Source of the DNA: Maritimibacter sp.
GTDB taxonomy: Bacteria > Pseudomonadota > Alphaproteobacteria > Rhodobacterales > Rhodobacteraceae
NCBI GenBank assembly: GCA_002695005.1
Contig: NZNT01000017.1
Coordinates: 1 to 64,000 of the forward strand
Reading direction: 5' to 3'
DNA: 64,000 nt
The translations under genes were made by a program, and so were the position numbers. Under the pieces are notes generated by a model. The model made no database searches. It saw only the letters and a list, made by a program, of their open reading frames with translations, and had not been told where the DNA came from. Below, piece after piece: positions 25,430-35,282 of the stretch (the stretch's first letter is position 1; every line of letters begins with the position of its first letter).

Positions 25430-27187
25430 ATGGACAAGAAAACGGATCGTACGGTGGACGTGCTGGTGATCGGCTCCGGCGGCGCGGGGCTCACCGCCGC
25501 CGCGACCGCGCGCAAGGCCGGGCTCGATGTTCTCGTCGCCGAGAAAGAGCCGGTCTTCGGCGGCACCACCGCCACCTCCGGCGGTGTCATCTGGATCCCG
25601 AACAACCGCCACGCCAAGGCGCTGGGGAAAGAAATCGGGGTTCACGACACGCCCGAAGACGCCCGCACCTATGTCCATATCGAGGCCGGGCAATATGTCG
25701 ACGAACCCCGCGTCGAGGCTTACCTGAAATACGGCCCCCTCATGGTCGATTTCATCGAGGACCAGACCGAGGTGCGCTTTCACGCGATGGAGTTCCCCGA
25801 CTACCACCCCGAGGAACCGGGCGCGTCCAAGATCCGCTCGCTCGGCACGCTCGAATACGACGCGCGCAAGATGGGGCCGCTGATGAAAACGCTGAAGGGC
25901 GAGCTGCCTCAGACGCTGTTTCTCGGTCTCGCGCTTGGCTCATCGCTCGAAATGAAGACCTTCATGAAGGCCGGGCGCTCGGCCAAGGCGATGGGCTTCG
26001 TGATGAAACGCATGGTGCGCCACTTCCGCGACCTCGCGCTGCACGGCTCGACCCAAAGCATCGTGCGGGGCCGCGCCCTGATCGCCCGCCTCGCCCGCAC
26101 CCTCGCCGACGACGGCGTGCCGTTCTGGCTGGAAAGCCCCGCCCGCGAACTGATCGAGGAAAACGGGCGCATCACCGGCGCACGGCTCGCCACCCCCGAC
26201 GGGCTGGTCGAGGTGCGCGCGCGGCACGGCGTCGTGCTCGCCGGGGGCGGCTATCCCCGCGACCGCGACCGCCGCCGTGACCACCACCCCGGCGTCACCG
26301 CGACGATGGACCCGGTCCTGCCCGTCCCGATGGGCAATACCGGCGACGGCGCGCGTATGGCCGAGGGGATTGGCGCGCGGTTCAACGGCCACCTGTCCTC
26401 CGCCGCCGCATGGATGCCGACCTCGCAACTGCCCGGCGCCACCGACGAAACCGGGGTCTGGCCACACCTCGTGGACCGGACCAAGCCCGGGTTCCTGATG
26501 GTCACGCCGGACGGGCGCCGGTTCGCGAACGAATCGCAGAACTACCGCGACCTCGGCATCCACATGATCGCCGCGTTCGAGGACCGCGGCACCGACGCCG
26601 CATGGCTTATCGCCGATCACCGCGCGATCAAGCGCTGGGGCATCGGCTTCGTGCGCCCCTTCCCCATTCCGCACGGGCATTATGTGCGCAGCGGATACCT
26701 CAAGCGCGGCCAGACGCTTGACGACCTCGCCGCGACCTGCGGCATCGACGCGACCGAGCTGCGCGCCACCGTCCACCGCTTCAACGGGTTCGCCAAGGCG
26801 GGGGTGGATGAGGACTTCGGGCGCGGCGCGTCGGATTACGACCGCCATCACGGCGACGACGAGAACCACCCCAACCCCGCCCTCGGCGCGTTGGAAACCG
26901 GACCGTTCTACGCCGTGCGCATCTATCCCGGCGAGATCACGTCCTACAAAGGCCTCGCCACCGACGTTCATGCCCGCGTGCTCGGCCATGACGATCAGCC
27001 CATCGCGGGGCTGTATGCCGTGGGCAACGATCAGGCCAACGTGTTCGGCGGCGGCTATCCCGGCGCGGGTGGCACCATCGGGCCGGGCATGGTCTTCGGC
27101 TGGATCGCCGCCAAGCACATCGCGGAGAGCGCAGGCCACGCGCTGCCCGGCATCGCCCCGGCGGCACAGGCGGAGTCGGCCGCATGA
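25430..27187 (+). CDS. KstD-like FAD-dependent dehydrogenase (copy 1)
   Basis: 585 residues from the ATG at 25430. The FAD-binding start is VLVIGSGGAGLTAAATARKAG, followed by FGGTTATSGGVIWIPNN, a signature of 3-ketosteroid delta-1-dehydrogenases and relatives. The C-terminal LYAVGNDQANVFGGGYPGAG contains the YPGxG motif seen in KstD active sites. It overlaps the second copy by ATGA. KstD enzymes introduce a double bond next to a ring ketone. The ring substrate here need not be a steroid; fumarate-reductase-like activity is the alternative. Confidence 0.82.
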   Translation: MDKKTDRTVDVLVIGSGGAGLTAAATARKAGLDVLVAEKEPVFGGTTATSGGVIWIPNNRHAKALGKEIGVHDTPEDARTYVHIEAGQYVDEPRVEAYLKYGPLMVDFIEDQTEVRFHAMEFPDYHPEEPGASKIRSLGTLEYDARKMGPLMKTLKGELPQTLFLGLALGSSLEMKTFMKAGRSAKAMGFVMKRMVRHFRDLALHGSTQSIVRGRALIARLARTLADDGVPFWLESPARELIEENGRITGARLATPDGLVEVRARHGVVLAGGGYPRDRDRRRDHHPGVTATMDPVLPVPMGNTGDGARMAEGIGARFNGHLSSAAAWMPTSQLPGATDETGVWPHLVDRTKPGFLMVTPDGRRFANESQNYRDLGIHMIAAFEDRGTDAAWLIADHRAIKRWGIGFVRPFPIPHGHYVRSGYLKRGQTLDDLAATCGIDATELRATVHRFNGFAKAGVDEDFGRGASDYDRHHGDDENHPNPALGALETGPFYAVRIYPGEITSYKGLATDVHARVLGHDDQPIAGLYAVGNDQANVFGGGYPGAGGTIGPGMVFGWIAAKHIAESAGHALPGIAPAAQAESAA

Positions 27188-28893
27188 GCGCCGCGACCCG
27201 TTCCTGCGACGTTCTGATCGTCGGCACCGGGGGTGCCGCCTTCACCGCGGCCCTCGCCGCCCGCGATCAGGGGCTCGACGTCGTGATGGCGGAAAAGGCA
27301 CCTTACTTCGGCGGCACCACCGCGACCTCGGGCGGCGGCCTCTGGGTGCCCGGCACGCGCCATTCCAAGTCCATCGAAGAACAGGCGGGCGAAACCGACG
27401 ACCGGGACAAGGCGCGCCGGTATCTTGAGATCGAAAGCGGTCAGCACCTCGACCCGGTCAAGATCGACGCCTTCCTCGATGACGGCCCGCGCATGATCGA
27501 CTTTCTCGAGGACAAGACGCATGTGCGTTTCATGGCCATGCCCTTCCCCGATTACCATTCGGAGCAGGAGGGCGCGTCCTGCGTCCGCTCGATCTTTACC
27601 CAGCCCTACGACCTGCGACATCTCGGCCCCCTCGCGGACAAGCTCAAACGCGAGCTGCCCCAGACCTCGTTCATGGGCATGACCATGCGCTCGGGTGCAG
27701 AGGTGAAGATGTTTTTCACCGCGACCCGGTCGTGGGCGGCCTTCAAACACGTTGCGAAGCGGATGACGGGTCATGCCGTCCAGATGCTGCGCTACGGTCA
27801 GTCGCAACAACTGACCACGGGCCGCGCCCTGATCGCAAGGCTGGCGAAAAGCGCCGACGAGGCGGGGATCGACATCCTGCTCTCCTCCCCCGCGACCGAC
27901 CTGATCCGCGAGGGCGACGCGGTGACGGGCGCGGTTCTGGGCACCCCAGACGGCCCGCTCAGGATCGAGGCGAAGGCGGTGATCCTCGCCGCCGGCGGCT
28001 ATGCCCGCGACCCCGCCCGCCGCGCGGCCGAGCACCCGAAACCGGTCAACGATCAGCCGGTGGTCGCCCCCCTGCCCACGGGCAACACCGGCGACGCGGC
28101 GAACATGGCCGAGGCCATCGGCGCGCGGTTCCAGTCGAACGCCGCGAATGCCTCGGCCTGGATGCCGGTGTCGAAACTGCCGGGCGTCGATGATTTCACG
28201 GGGGTCTGGCCGCATCTGGTCGACCGCTACAAACCCGGCTTCGTCATGGTCCTGCCGGACGGCCGCCGGTTCGCCAACGAATCCGCGAGCTATCATGATC
28301 TGGGGCGTGAGATGATCGCGGCGATGGCGGCGCGCGGCGCCGAACACGCCTGGATCATCGGTGATGGTCCCGCGGTGCGCCAATGGGGAATCGGGCATGT
28401 GAAACCCTGGCCGATGCCCAAGGGCAAGCTGGTGCAATCGGGGTATCTGCTGGTGGCTGACAGCCTCGATGCACTTGCCCGGAAAGCCGGGATCGACGCT
28501 GGCGCGCTGGTGGACGAGATCGAGCGATTCAACACCCACGCCCGCACCGGCGAGGACCCCGCGTTCCACCGGGGACGCGCGCCCTATGACCGCTATCACG
28601 GCGACGAAACCCAGACGCCGAACCCAAGCCTGCGACCGTTGGAGCGCGGCCCGTTCTACGCGGTCAAGGCGTTCGCGGGCGAGATCGGCAATTTCAAAGG
28701 GCTGGCGACGGACGAACATGCACAGGTGCTCGACACCGCCGACCGCCCGATCCCGGGCCTTTATGCCGTGGGCAACGACATGGCCAATGTGTTCGGGGGT
28801 GCCTATCCCGGCGGCGGGGGCACGCTCGGCCCCGGCATGACCTTCGCCTACCGGGCCGCGCGTCATGCCGCGGATCAGATCAGGGCGGGCTAG
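27184..28893 (+). CDS. KstD-like FAD-dependent dehydrogenase (copy 2)
   Basis: 569 residues, a tandem paralogue of the preceding flavoprotein: it repeats the LIVGTGGAAFTAALAARDQG dinucleotide fold, FGGTTATSGGGLWVPG, the central DLRHLGPLADKLKRELPQT, and the end LYAVGNDMANVFGGAYPGGG. A Gly-to-Ala change occurs in the second Gly position of the dinucleotide motif. The start overlaps the first copy's stop. Two related dehydrogenases could act on different ring positions or stereoisomers, or form a heteromer. The stop overlaps the convergent third flavoprotein. Confidence 0.82.
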   Translation: MSAATRSCDVLIVGTGGAAFTAALAARDQGLDVVMAEKAPYFGGTTATSGGGLWVPGTRHSKSIEEQAGETDDRDKARRYLEIESGQHLDPVKIDAFLDDGPRMIDFLEDKTHVRFMAMPFPDYHSEQEGASCVRSIFTQPYDLRHLGPLADKLKRELPQTSFMGMTMRSGAEVKMFFTATRSWAAFKHVAKRMTGHAVQMLRYGQSQQLTTGRALIARLAKSADEAGIDILLSSPATDLIREGDAVTGAVLGTPDGPLRIEAKAVILAAGGYARDPARRAAEHPKPVNDQPVVAPLPTGNTGDAANMAEAIGARFQSNAANASAWMPVSKLPGVDDFTGVWPHLVDRYKPGFVMVLPDGRRFANESASYHDLGREMIAAMAARGAEHAWIIGDGPAVRQWGIGHVKPWPMPKGKLVQSGYLLVADSLDALARKAGIDAGALVDEIERFNTHARTGEDPAFHRGRAPYDRYHGDETQTPNPSLRPLERGPFYAVKAFAGEIGNFKGLATDEHAQVLDTADRPIPGLYAVGNDMANVFGGAYPGGGGTLGPGMTFAYRAARHAADQIRAG

Positions 28894-30260
28894 CTCAGCG
28901 CCAGCTTGGCCGCGTTGGCCCCGGCCACGCGGCCAAAGATCACCGCATTGCCCACCGAGGCCCCGCCACCGGCATAGCACGGGCCGGCGAACCCGCCGGT
29001 CGTCTCGCCCGCCGCGAACAGGCCCGGCATCGCACGATCCGCCTGATCGCGCACCCGCGTTTCGGCGTCGATGCGCAGCCCCGTCCCGGTCCAGCACACG
29101 ATCGCGGGCCGGATGCGCACGCCATAGAACGGCGGCGTTTCGATCGGGCGCAGATGGCCCTCGTCCTTGAAATAGGCACTGTCATGGCCCGCGCGGGCAT
29201 CTTCCGAGTACCGCTCGGCGGTCGTGACCAGCGCGGCCGGGCGCACCCCGATCCGCTCGGCCAGGTCGGTGAGCGTGTCGGCCCTGACCACCGGGCCTTT
29301 CTCGGCGAATTCGGCCAGCCGGTCGGCGGCCCAGTTCGGCGCGGGATGCGCCTTGGCCTCGGCCCGCGCGGCCTCATCGAACACTGCGAAACACTCGCCC
29401 GCCGTCTGGGTCGACAGCACTTCGGACAGCACGGAATACTCGGTGGATTCGTCGATGAACCGCCGCCCCTCGTGGTTCACATGCACGACCCAGGGCGGCA
29501 GATAGCTTTCGACGTCATGGGCAAACCCCGGCGTCATCAACAGCAGCCCCCGGTCATGGCCCACAAGCTCGGCCCCGGCACGCCGCGCCATTTCCAGCCC
29601 GTCGCCCCGGCACTCATCCGCGCCGATATACCACGCGAGTTCGCCCTGTTTCGCCGCCGACGGATAAAGCTCGGCCCAGAGCCGCCGGTTGGCCCCGAAC
29701 CCGCCCGAGGCGATGATGACCGCGCCCGCCCGGATCGGGTCGCCGTCAACATAGACGCCCGTGACCCGGCCCCCCTCAACCACCAGCCCTTCGGCCCGCG
29801 TGTGGGTGGCAAGGTCCACGGACCGGCCCGACAGCGCGCCCTCCAGCACCTCGGCAATCTCGGCCCCGTGCCCCTCGGCCCGATGCCCGCGCCGGATCTT
29901 GTCCACGCCCGAGACATAAAGGTTCTCAAGTGGGAAATTCACGCCCAGCCCGACCATCCATTCGAAGGTCGGCGCGGACAGGTCGCAGTAGCGGCGCACC
30001 AGCGCGGGGTCCACTTTGTATTGGTTCACGGTCATGTAGTAGTGAAACTGGCTCTCCGCGTCGTCCTCGATCCCGGCCTGCCGCTGGAGCGAGGTTCCGG
30101 CGGCCCAATAGACCCCACCCGACAGCGCGGTCGATCCGCCCGCCCTGGCCCCGGCCTCGATCAACAGCACGCGCGCACCGGCATCGGTGGCCTCGATGGC
30201 CGCGGCCAGCCCCGCGCCCCCGGCCCCCACGATGATGACGTCGTAATCGGTGTCAGACAT
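28890..30260 (-). CDS. Fumarate-reductase-like FAD-dependent oxidoreductase
   Basis: 456 residues. The FAD motif VIIVGAGGAGLAAAIEATDAG and GGSTALSGGVYWAAG are followed by a flavoprotein-subunit fold, ending LFAAGETTGGFAGPCYAGGG and ASVGNAVIFGRVAG. It is shorter than the KstD-like pair and closer to tricarballylate or fumarate reductase-like soluble flavoproteins. It is the last gene of the minus-strand operon running from 35042 and overlaps the GMC gene by eight bases. The substrate is unknown; it could desaturate or reduce a cyclic intermediate. Confidence 0.8.
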   Translation of the reverse strand: MSDTDYDVIIVGAGGAGLAAAIEATDAGARVLLIEAGARAGGSTALSGGVYWAAGTSLQRQAGIEDDAESQFHYYMTVNQYKVDPALVRRYCDLSAPTFEWMVGLGVNFPLENLYVSGVDKIRRGHRAEGHGAEIAEVLEGALSGRSVDLATHTRAEGLVVEGGRVTGVYVDGDPIRAGAVIIASGGFGANRRLWAELYPSAAKQGELAWYIGADECRGDGLEMARRAGAELVGHDRGLLLMTPGFAHDVESYLPPWVVHVNHEGRRFIDESTEYSVLSEVLSTQTAGECFAVFDEAARAEAKAHPAPNWAADRLAEFAEKGPVVRADTLTDLAERIGVRPAALVTTAERYSEDARAGHDSAYFKDEGHLRPIETPPFYGVRIRPAIVCWTGTGLRIDAETRVRDQADRAMPGLFAAGETTGGFAGPCYAGGGASVGNAVIFGRVAGANAAKLALS

Positions 30261-31884
30261 TCACACGCTCCTCCCGGTCCGCCTTCATCATGTCCGCTGC
30301 TTTCTCGGCGATCATGATGATCGGCGCGTTGGTGTTTCCATGCGGCAGGCGCGGCATCACCGCCCCGTCCACGACCCGCAGGCCGGCGATCCCATGCACC
30401 CGCAGGCGCGGGTCGACCACTGCGCCGCGCGCCGGGTCCGGCCCCATCTGGCAGGTGCCGACAGGGTGCAGGTTCGCAATCGCCGCGCCGCGCAGCCAAT
30501 CCTCGATCTCGTCATCGGTGGTATGCTCGGTTCCCGGCGCAATCTCGCCCTCGACGTAACCCGAGAGCGCCGGTTGCGCCGCGATATGGCGCACCAGCTT
30601 GACCGCCCGTACCATCGTCGCCCGGTCCACGGCGTCGCGAAAGAAGTTCATCCTGATCTCGGGCGGCGCGGTCGGGTCGGTCGAATTCAGCCGGATCGTC
30701 CCAGTCGAGCGCGGGTCGAGATGCACGGGGCTCATCGTGAAACCGGGGAACGGATGCGCCGTCATCCCCGCCTTGGTGCGCCCCGCCACCGACCACATGT
30801 TCGTGTTGATCTGGATGTCCGGCCGGTGCTTGTCAGGGGTCGAGCGGGCAAAGACCCCCGCGAATATCCCGCTCGACGCCAACGGCCCGCGCCTGGCCAG
30901 AACGTATTGCGCCCCGGCGATCACCTTGCGCAGCGGGCTGTTGGCCAGCTCGTTGATCGTCACCGGCTTTTTGCAGCGAAACATCAGCGAGCAATAGAAA
31001 TGGTCGCGCAGGTTCTCGCCCACCCCCGCCAGATCATGCACCACCGGCACGCCCCGGTCGCTCAGGTGGCCCGCCGGACCGATCCCCGATTGCAGCAGGA
31101 TCTGTGGCGAGCCGAACGACCCCGCCGACAGCACCACCTCGCCCCGCTCGGACAGCATCGCGGTCTCCAGCCCTTCTCGCCGTTTGTACTCCACGCCGAT
31201 GGCGCGCCGCCCCTCGGTCAGCACCCGCGTCGTCTGCGCCCCGGTGATGACGGTCAGGTTCGCGCGCCCCCGCACCGGGTTGAGATAGGCGCGCGCCGTC
31301 GAATGACGCCGCCGGTCCTTGGTCGTGGTCTGGAAATGACCCGCACCCTCCTGGGTCGCCCCGTTGAAATCGCGGTTGCGCGGCAGTCCGGCCTCACAGG
31401 CGGCGGCCACGATGGCATCCGCCACCTCGTTCCCGCCCGCCTGATCCGACACCCGCAGCGGCCCGCCGGTGCCGTGCAGGTCATCGCCCCCGCGCGTATT
31501 GTCCTCGGCCTTCTTGAAATAGGGCAGCACATCGTCCCAGCCCCAGCCGGTGTTCCCCATCTGCCGCCAGCCGTCGTAATCCTCGGGATGACCGCGGATA
31601 TAGAGCATGCCGTTGATCGCGGACGAGCCACCCAGAACCTTGCCGCGCGGCTGATACATCCGCCGGTCGTTCAACTCCGGCTCCGGCTCGGTCTCGAACA
31701 TCCAGTTCACCTTTGGATTGGTGAACAGCATCGGATAGCCCATCGGCGGCGTGATCCAGAACGCTTTATCTTCCGGCCCGGCTTCGAGCAGCAGGACACG
31801 CGCTTCGGGAATTTCCGACAGCCGTGTCGCCATCACCGCGCCGCCAGAGCCGCCCCCGACGACGATATAGTCAAAGGGGGTCAC
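30253..31884 (-). CDS. GMC-family oxidoreductase (choline dehydrogenase-like)
   Basis: 543 residues, full length. FAD-binding motif YIVVGGGSGGAVMATRLSE, the GMC signature 1 region GKVLGGSSAINGMLYIRGHPEDYD, and the C-terminal HPVGTCQMGPDP with the catalytic His are all visible; a second catalytic His/Asn occurs in PHGNTNAPIIMIAEKAAD. Members oxidise alcohols with FAD. Co-translation with the aldo/keto reductase (ATGA overlap) and the flavoprotein points to an alcohol intermediate of the same path. Confidence 0.9.
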   Translation of the reverse strand: MTPFDYIVVGGGSGGAVMATRLSEIPEARVLLLEAGPEDKAFWITPPMGYPMLFTNPKVNWMFETEPEPELNDRRMYQPRGKVLGGSSAINGMLYIRGHPEDYDGWRQMGNTGWGWDDVLPYFKKAEDNTRGGDDLHGTGGPLRVSDQAGGNEVADAIVAAACEAGLPRNRDFNGATQEGAGHFQTTTKDRRRHSTARAYLNPVRGRANLTVITGAQTTRVLTEGRRAIGVEYKRREGLETAMLSERGEVVLSAGSFGSPQILLQSGIGPAGHLSDRGVPVVHDLAGVGENLRDHFYCSLMFRCKKPVTINELANSPLRKVIAGAQYVLARRGPLASSGIFAGVFARSTPDKHRPDIQINTNMWSVAGRTKAGMTAHPFPGFTMSPVHLDPRSTGTIRLNSTDPTAPPEIRMNFFRDAVDRATMVRAVKLVRHIAAQPALSGYVEGEIAPGTEHTTDDEIEDWLRGAAIANLHPVGTCQMGPDPARGAVVDPRLRVHGIAGLRVVDGAVMPRLPHGNTNAPIIMIAEKAADMMKADREERVNV

Positions 31885-32816
31885 ACCACGCCCGTGATGG
31901 TGTCTATCTCTGCCAATTCATCCTCGCTCAGCGCCCATCCGGTCGCCGCCACGTTGGCCTCGATCTGGCTGGGCTTGGTCGCGCCCGCCATGACGCTCGC
32001 CACCATTGGCCGCGTGAGCAGCCATGAGAACGCAAGCTCCACGAGCGTGCGCCCGCGCGCCTCGCAAAACGCCATGAGCTTTTCGGTCTTGTCCCAGTTT
32101 TCTTCCGTCAGATAGCGCCCGGCCATCCCTTCGAGCTTGTCGAACCGGCTCCCCTCGGGGATCGCGTCGCGCTTGTATTTCCCGGTGAGCAGCCCGCTCG
32201 CCAGCGGGAAATACGGCAGGAACCCGATGCCATAGGCCTCCAGCGCCGGGATCAGCGCGGTCTCGTTGTCGCGCCGCAGCAGGCTCAGCTCCGCCTGCGT
32301 CCCGATGAACCGATTGGTCCCCAGTTCGCGCGCGATATATTCCGCCTCGACCATCTCCCACGCCGCAAGATTGCAGCAGCCGATATAGCGCACCTTGCCG
32401 GCCCGCATCAGATCGTCCATCGCGCGCAGCGTCTCGTCGATGGGCGTCTCGGGGTCGGACCAGTGAAACTGGTAAAAGTCGATGTAGTCGGTTTTCAGCC
32501 GGATCAGGCTCTCATCAAAGGCGCGCACGATATTGGCGCGGCTCCCGCCCTTCGACCCGTCCGGCATCTTCAGCCCGGCCTTGGTCGCCAGCACGATGTC
32601 CTTGCGCCGCTCGCCCAGAACCTGACCCATGATTTCTTCCGACCCGCCGCCATTGCCATAGACATTGGCGGTGTCGAAAAACGTGATCCCGGCGTCGATG
32701 GCCGCGTCGATCACCGCGCGGCTTTGCTCAAGGTCGATGGTCCAGCCGAAGTTGTTGCAGCCCAGCCCGACGGTCGAAACCTTCAACCCCGAACGCCCCA
32801 GATTGCGATAGTCCAT
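31881..32816 (-). CDS. Aldo/keto reductase
   Basis: 311 residues with the AKR barrel motifs: the catalytic Asp and Tyr in FFDTANVYGNGGGSEE, the Lys in IVLATKAGLKMP, the His in DFYQFHWSD, and the NADP-binding end segment SVMAGATKPSQIEANVAATGW. It resembles the YhdN/tas-like group. It sits ten bases after the dihydrolipoyl dehydrogenase and overlaps the GMC gene. It probably interconverts an aldehyde or ketone with its alcohol. Confidence 0.9.
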   Translation of the reverse strand: MDYRNLGRSGLKVSTVGLGCNNFGWTIDLEQSRAVIDAAIDAGITFFDTANVYGNGGGSEEIMGQVLGERRKDIVLATKAGLKMPDGSKGGSRANIVRAFDESLIRLKTDYIDFYQFHWSDPETPIDETLRAMDDLMRAGKVRYIGCCNLAAWEMVEAEYIARELGTNRFIGTQAELSLLRRDNETALIPALEAYGIGFLPYFPLASGLLTGKYKRDAIPEGSRFDKLEGMAGRYLTEENWDKTEKLMAFCEARGRTLVELAFSWLLTRPMVASVMAGATKPSQIEANVAATGWALSEDELAEIDTITGVV

Positions 32817-32826
32817 GACGCGCTCC

Positions 32827-34254
32827 TCAGATGTTCACGGCGCGGCCATAGGCGGCCATCACGGCCTCCTTCATGACCTCGGAAATGGTGGGATGCGGAT
32901 AGATCGTGTCGATTATCTCGGCTTCGGTGCTCTCCAGCTCCATCGCCGTCGCGAACCCGTGGATCAACTCCGTGACCTCCGGCCCGGCCAGGTGCGCGCC
33001 GATCAATTCTCCGGTCTCCGCGTCGAAAATCACCTTGGCCATGCCCTGATCGTCGCCAAGCGCGATGGCCTTGCCGTTGGCGAGGAACGGGAACTTGCCG
33101 ACCTTGATCGTCCGCCCGGCCTCCTTGGCCTGCGCTTCGGTCAGACCGATGGAAGCGACCTGCGGATCGCAATAGGTGCAGCCGGGGATGCGGTCCTTGT
33201 TCATCGGATGCACCGCCTCGCCCGCGATGGCCTCGACGCACAGCGCGGCCTCATGCTCGGCCTTGTGGGCCAGCATCGGCGCGCCGGTGATGTCCCCGAT
33301 GGCATAGACCCCTTTGACGGTGGTGGCCCCGGCCCCCGTCGTCGGAATCAGACCCTGTTCCAGCGCGATACCAAGCGCCTCCAGCCCCAGACCCTCGGTA
33401 TTGGCCACGACCCCGGCGGCGGAAATGACCCGCTCGACGTCGAGCGTATCACCCCGCGCCAGCGACAGGGTCACACCCTTCTTCGACAGTTCCGCGCCCT
33501 CGATCTTGGTTCCCGTCCGGAACGCGATGCCGCGCTTTTCCAGCGCCTTTTGCATGAAGGCCGACACCTCGGCATCCTCAGCGGGCAGGATGCGGTCGAC
33601 CATCTCGACCACCGTCACCTCGGTCCCCATCGCGGCATAAAAGCTCGCGAATTCGACGCCGATGGCCCCCGACCCGACAATGGCAAGGCTCTTGGGCGCG
33701 GCCTCGGGCTTGAGCGCTTCGAAATAGGTCCAGATGCGGTCGCCGACCGGCTCCAGCCCCGGCAAGACACGCGGGCGCGCCCCGGTGGCGATGATGACGT
33801 GATCGGCTGAATATGTGCCGTGCGATTTGACCCCTTTGGGCGCGGGCGCCTGCGGCTCACAGGCCGGCTTGTCCGGCGCGCCGACCTCGACCGTGCCCGG
33901 GGCGGTCAGTTTCGCCTGCCCCCAGATCACGTCCACCTTGTTCTTCTTCAACAGCATCCCGACCCCGCCATTCATCCGCTCGGCAATCCCGCGCGAGCGT
34001 TTGACGATGGCCGCGATATTCGGCTTGGCCTTGCCCGACAGGTCGATCCCGAACGCGTCCGCGTGCTGCATATGCGTCAGCATCTCGGCGGACCGCAGCA
34101 TCGCCTTGGTCGGGATGCAGCCCCAGTTGGAACAGATGCCGCCCAGATGCTCGCGCTCGACAACCGCGGCCTTGAGCCCCAGTTGCGCGGCCCGGATCGC
34201 CGCGGTGTAGCCGCCGGGGCCGCCGCCGATCACGATGATGTCGTAGTCTGCCAT
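32827..34254 (-). CDS. lpd: Dihydrolipoyl dehydrogenase (E3)
   Basis: 475 residues. FAD motif IIVIGGGPGGYTAAIRAAQLG, the redox disulfide in GGICSNWGCIPTKAM (C-x4-C, with Trp where many have Val), the NAD motif VGSGAIGVEFASFY, and the C-terminal HPHPTISE with the catalytic His are complete. It should reoxidise lipoamide in the 2-oxoacid dehydrogenase encoded 7 kb away at 41512-44926. It lies within a minus-strand operon between an enoyl-CoA hydratase and an aldo/keto reductase, unusual for E3. Confidence 0.93.
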   Translation of the reverse strand: MADYDIIVIGGGPGGYTAAIRAAQLGLKAAVVEREHLGGICSNWGCIPTKAMLRSAEMLTHMQHADAFGIDLSGKAKPNIAAIVKRSRGIAERMNGGVGMLLKKNKVDVIWGQAKLTAPGTVEVGAPDKPACEPQAPAPKGVKSHGTYSADHVIIATGARPRVLPGLEPVGDRIWTYFEALKPEAAPKSLAIVGSGAIGVEFASFYAAMGTEVTVVEMVDRILPAEDAEVSAFMQKALEKRGIAFRTGTKIEGAELSKKGVTLSLARGDTLDVERVISAAGVVANTEGLGLEALGIALEQGLIPTTGAGATTVKGVYAIGDITGAPMLAHKAEHEAALCVEAIAGEAVHPMNKDRIPGCTYCDPQVASIGLTEAQAKEAGRTIKVGKFPFLANGKAIALGDDQGMAKVIFDAETGELIGAHLAGPEVTELIHGFATAMELESTEAEIIDTIYPHPTISEVMKEAVMAAYGRAVNI

Positions 34255-34256
34255 GG

Positions 34257-35042
34257 TTATCGTCCCTTGAACTCTGGTTTGCGCCGCGCGATGAACGCCG
34301 CGACGCCTTCGCGGAAATCCTCGCTTTGCGCTGCTGCAACGAACTGGTCACGCTCGGCGGCAAGCTGGTCGGCCAGCGTGGTGCGCGGGGCCGCGTCCAC
34401 CAACCGGCGAAAGCGCCCGAAACTGGCGGTCGGCCCTTTGGCGATCTGGGCGGCAAGCGCCCGCGCGACCTCGTCCACCTCATCCGCCGGGCACAGCCGC
34501 GACACCAGCCCCGCCGCCTGCGCGTCCGTGGCCGACAGCGGCGCACCGGTCAGCATCATGTCCATGACGCGGGCGCGGCCCAGCCGGTGGGTCAGGAACC
34601 ACGAACCGCCACAATCGGGCACGCCCGCCACCTGGTCATAGGCCATGACGAATTTCGCGCCCTCATCGGCCACCACCACGTCGGCATTGGCCACGAGCGA
34701 CAGCCCGGCCCCCGCCGCCACGCCCCGCACGGCGGCCACGACCGGCGCGTCGTTTTCGCGCAGCGCAAGGATCGCGGGGTTCAGCACCTCGAGCAGCGCA
34801 TCGACCACCTCATGCCCGCGCGCGGGATCGGCGGCCATTGCCGACACGTCACCGCCCGCAACGAACGCGCGCCCCTCGCCCGACAGCACGATGGCGCGGA
34901 TAGCGGGGTCGCCCGTCACATCCGCCACCGCCGCCGCAAAGGCCCGCGCCAGCGGCAGGTCCAGCGCGTTGAGCGCCTCGGGCCGGTTGAACCGCAGTTC
35001 GGCCACCGCGCCCGCTTTGGTCACCTTCACAAGATCGGTCAT
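34257..35042 (-). CDS. Enoyl-CoA hydratase/isomerase (PaaG-like)
   Basis: 261 residues from the ATG at 35042; an upstream extension would run into the GTATAC promoter. Crotonase segments RAFVAGGDVSAMA and VRGVAAGAGLSLVANADVVVA are present. At the catalytic Glu164 position the sequence has AGVPDCGGSWFL, with Asp, as in PaaG-type ring-epoxide isomerases rather than true hydratases. It is the first gene of the minus-strand operon ending at 28890. An isomerase acting on a CoA-bound ring is the best guess. Confidence 0.82.
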   Translation of the reverse strand: MTDLVKVTKAGAVAELRFNRPEALNALDLPLARAFAAAVADVTGDPAIRAIVLSGEGRAFVAGGDVSAMAADPARGHEVVDALLEVLNPAILALRENDAPVVAAVRGVAAGAGLSLVANADVVVADEGAKFVMAYDQVAGVPDCGGSWFLTHRLGRARVMDMMLTGAPLSATDAQAAGLVSRLCPADEVDEVARALAAQIAKGPTASFGRFRRLVDAAPRTTLADQLAAERDQFVAAAQSEDFREGVAAFIARRKPEFKGR

Positions 35043-35282
35043 GTGGCAAAGTCCTCCCCCCTTCGTATACGGAATTTCCGTCTTGTGTGTAAAGAAAGCA
35101 TTTCCCGTATTCACGGCGCGGCCCCCGCAAATCTTCGGTTTTCAGTTATTTATGCCAGTCTCCGCGCAAACGCACCGCAAGCCGCCCCGCGATCTTTCCT
35201 TGCCAATGGACAGGAAACGGGTTTTTCTGTATACGAACGTCAAAGGGCCGAACCGGGCCGGAATCAAACGGGAGGAACAGGC
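35043..35282. promoter_or_regulatory. Divergent promoter with two GTATAC boxes (35065 and 35229)
   Basis: The boxes CTTCGTATACGGAA (core 35065-35070) and TTCTGTATACGAAC (core 35229-35234) lie 23 and 49 bases from the two starts. TGGACA stands 17 bases before TATACG for the rightward gene, and TTTACA 18 bases before TATACG for the leftward one, so the box could double as a -10 element. CCCGTATTCACGG near 35105 is a further partial match. Confidence 0.6.

Noticed and set aside
27055-29097. 680-codon minus-strand frame opposite the second KstD-like gene
   Set aside because: It is antisense to a conserved flavoprotein and has no family features or ribosome site.
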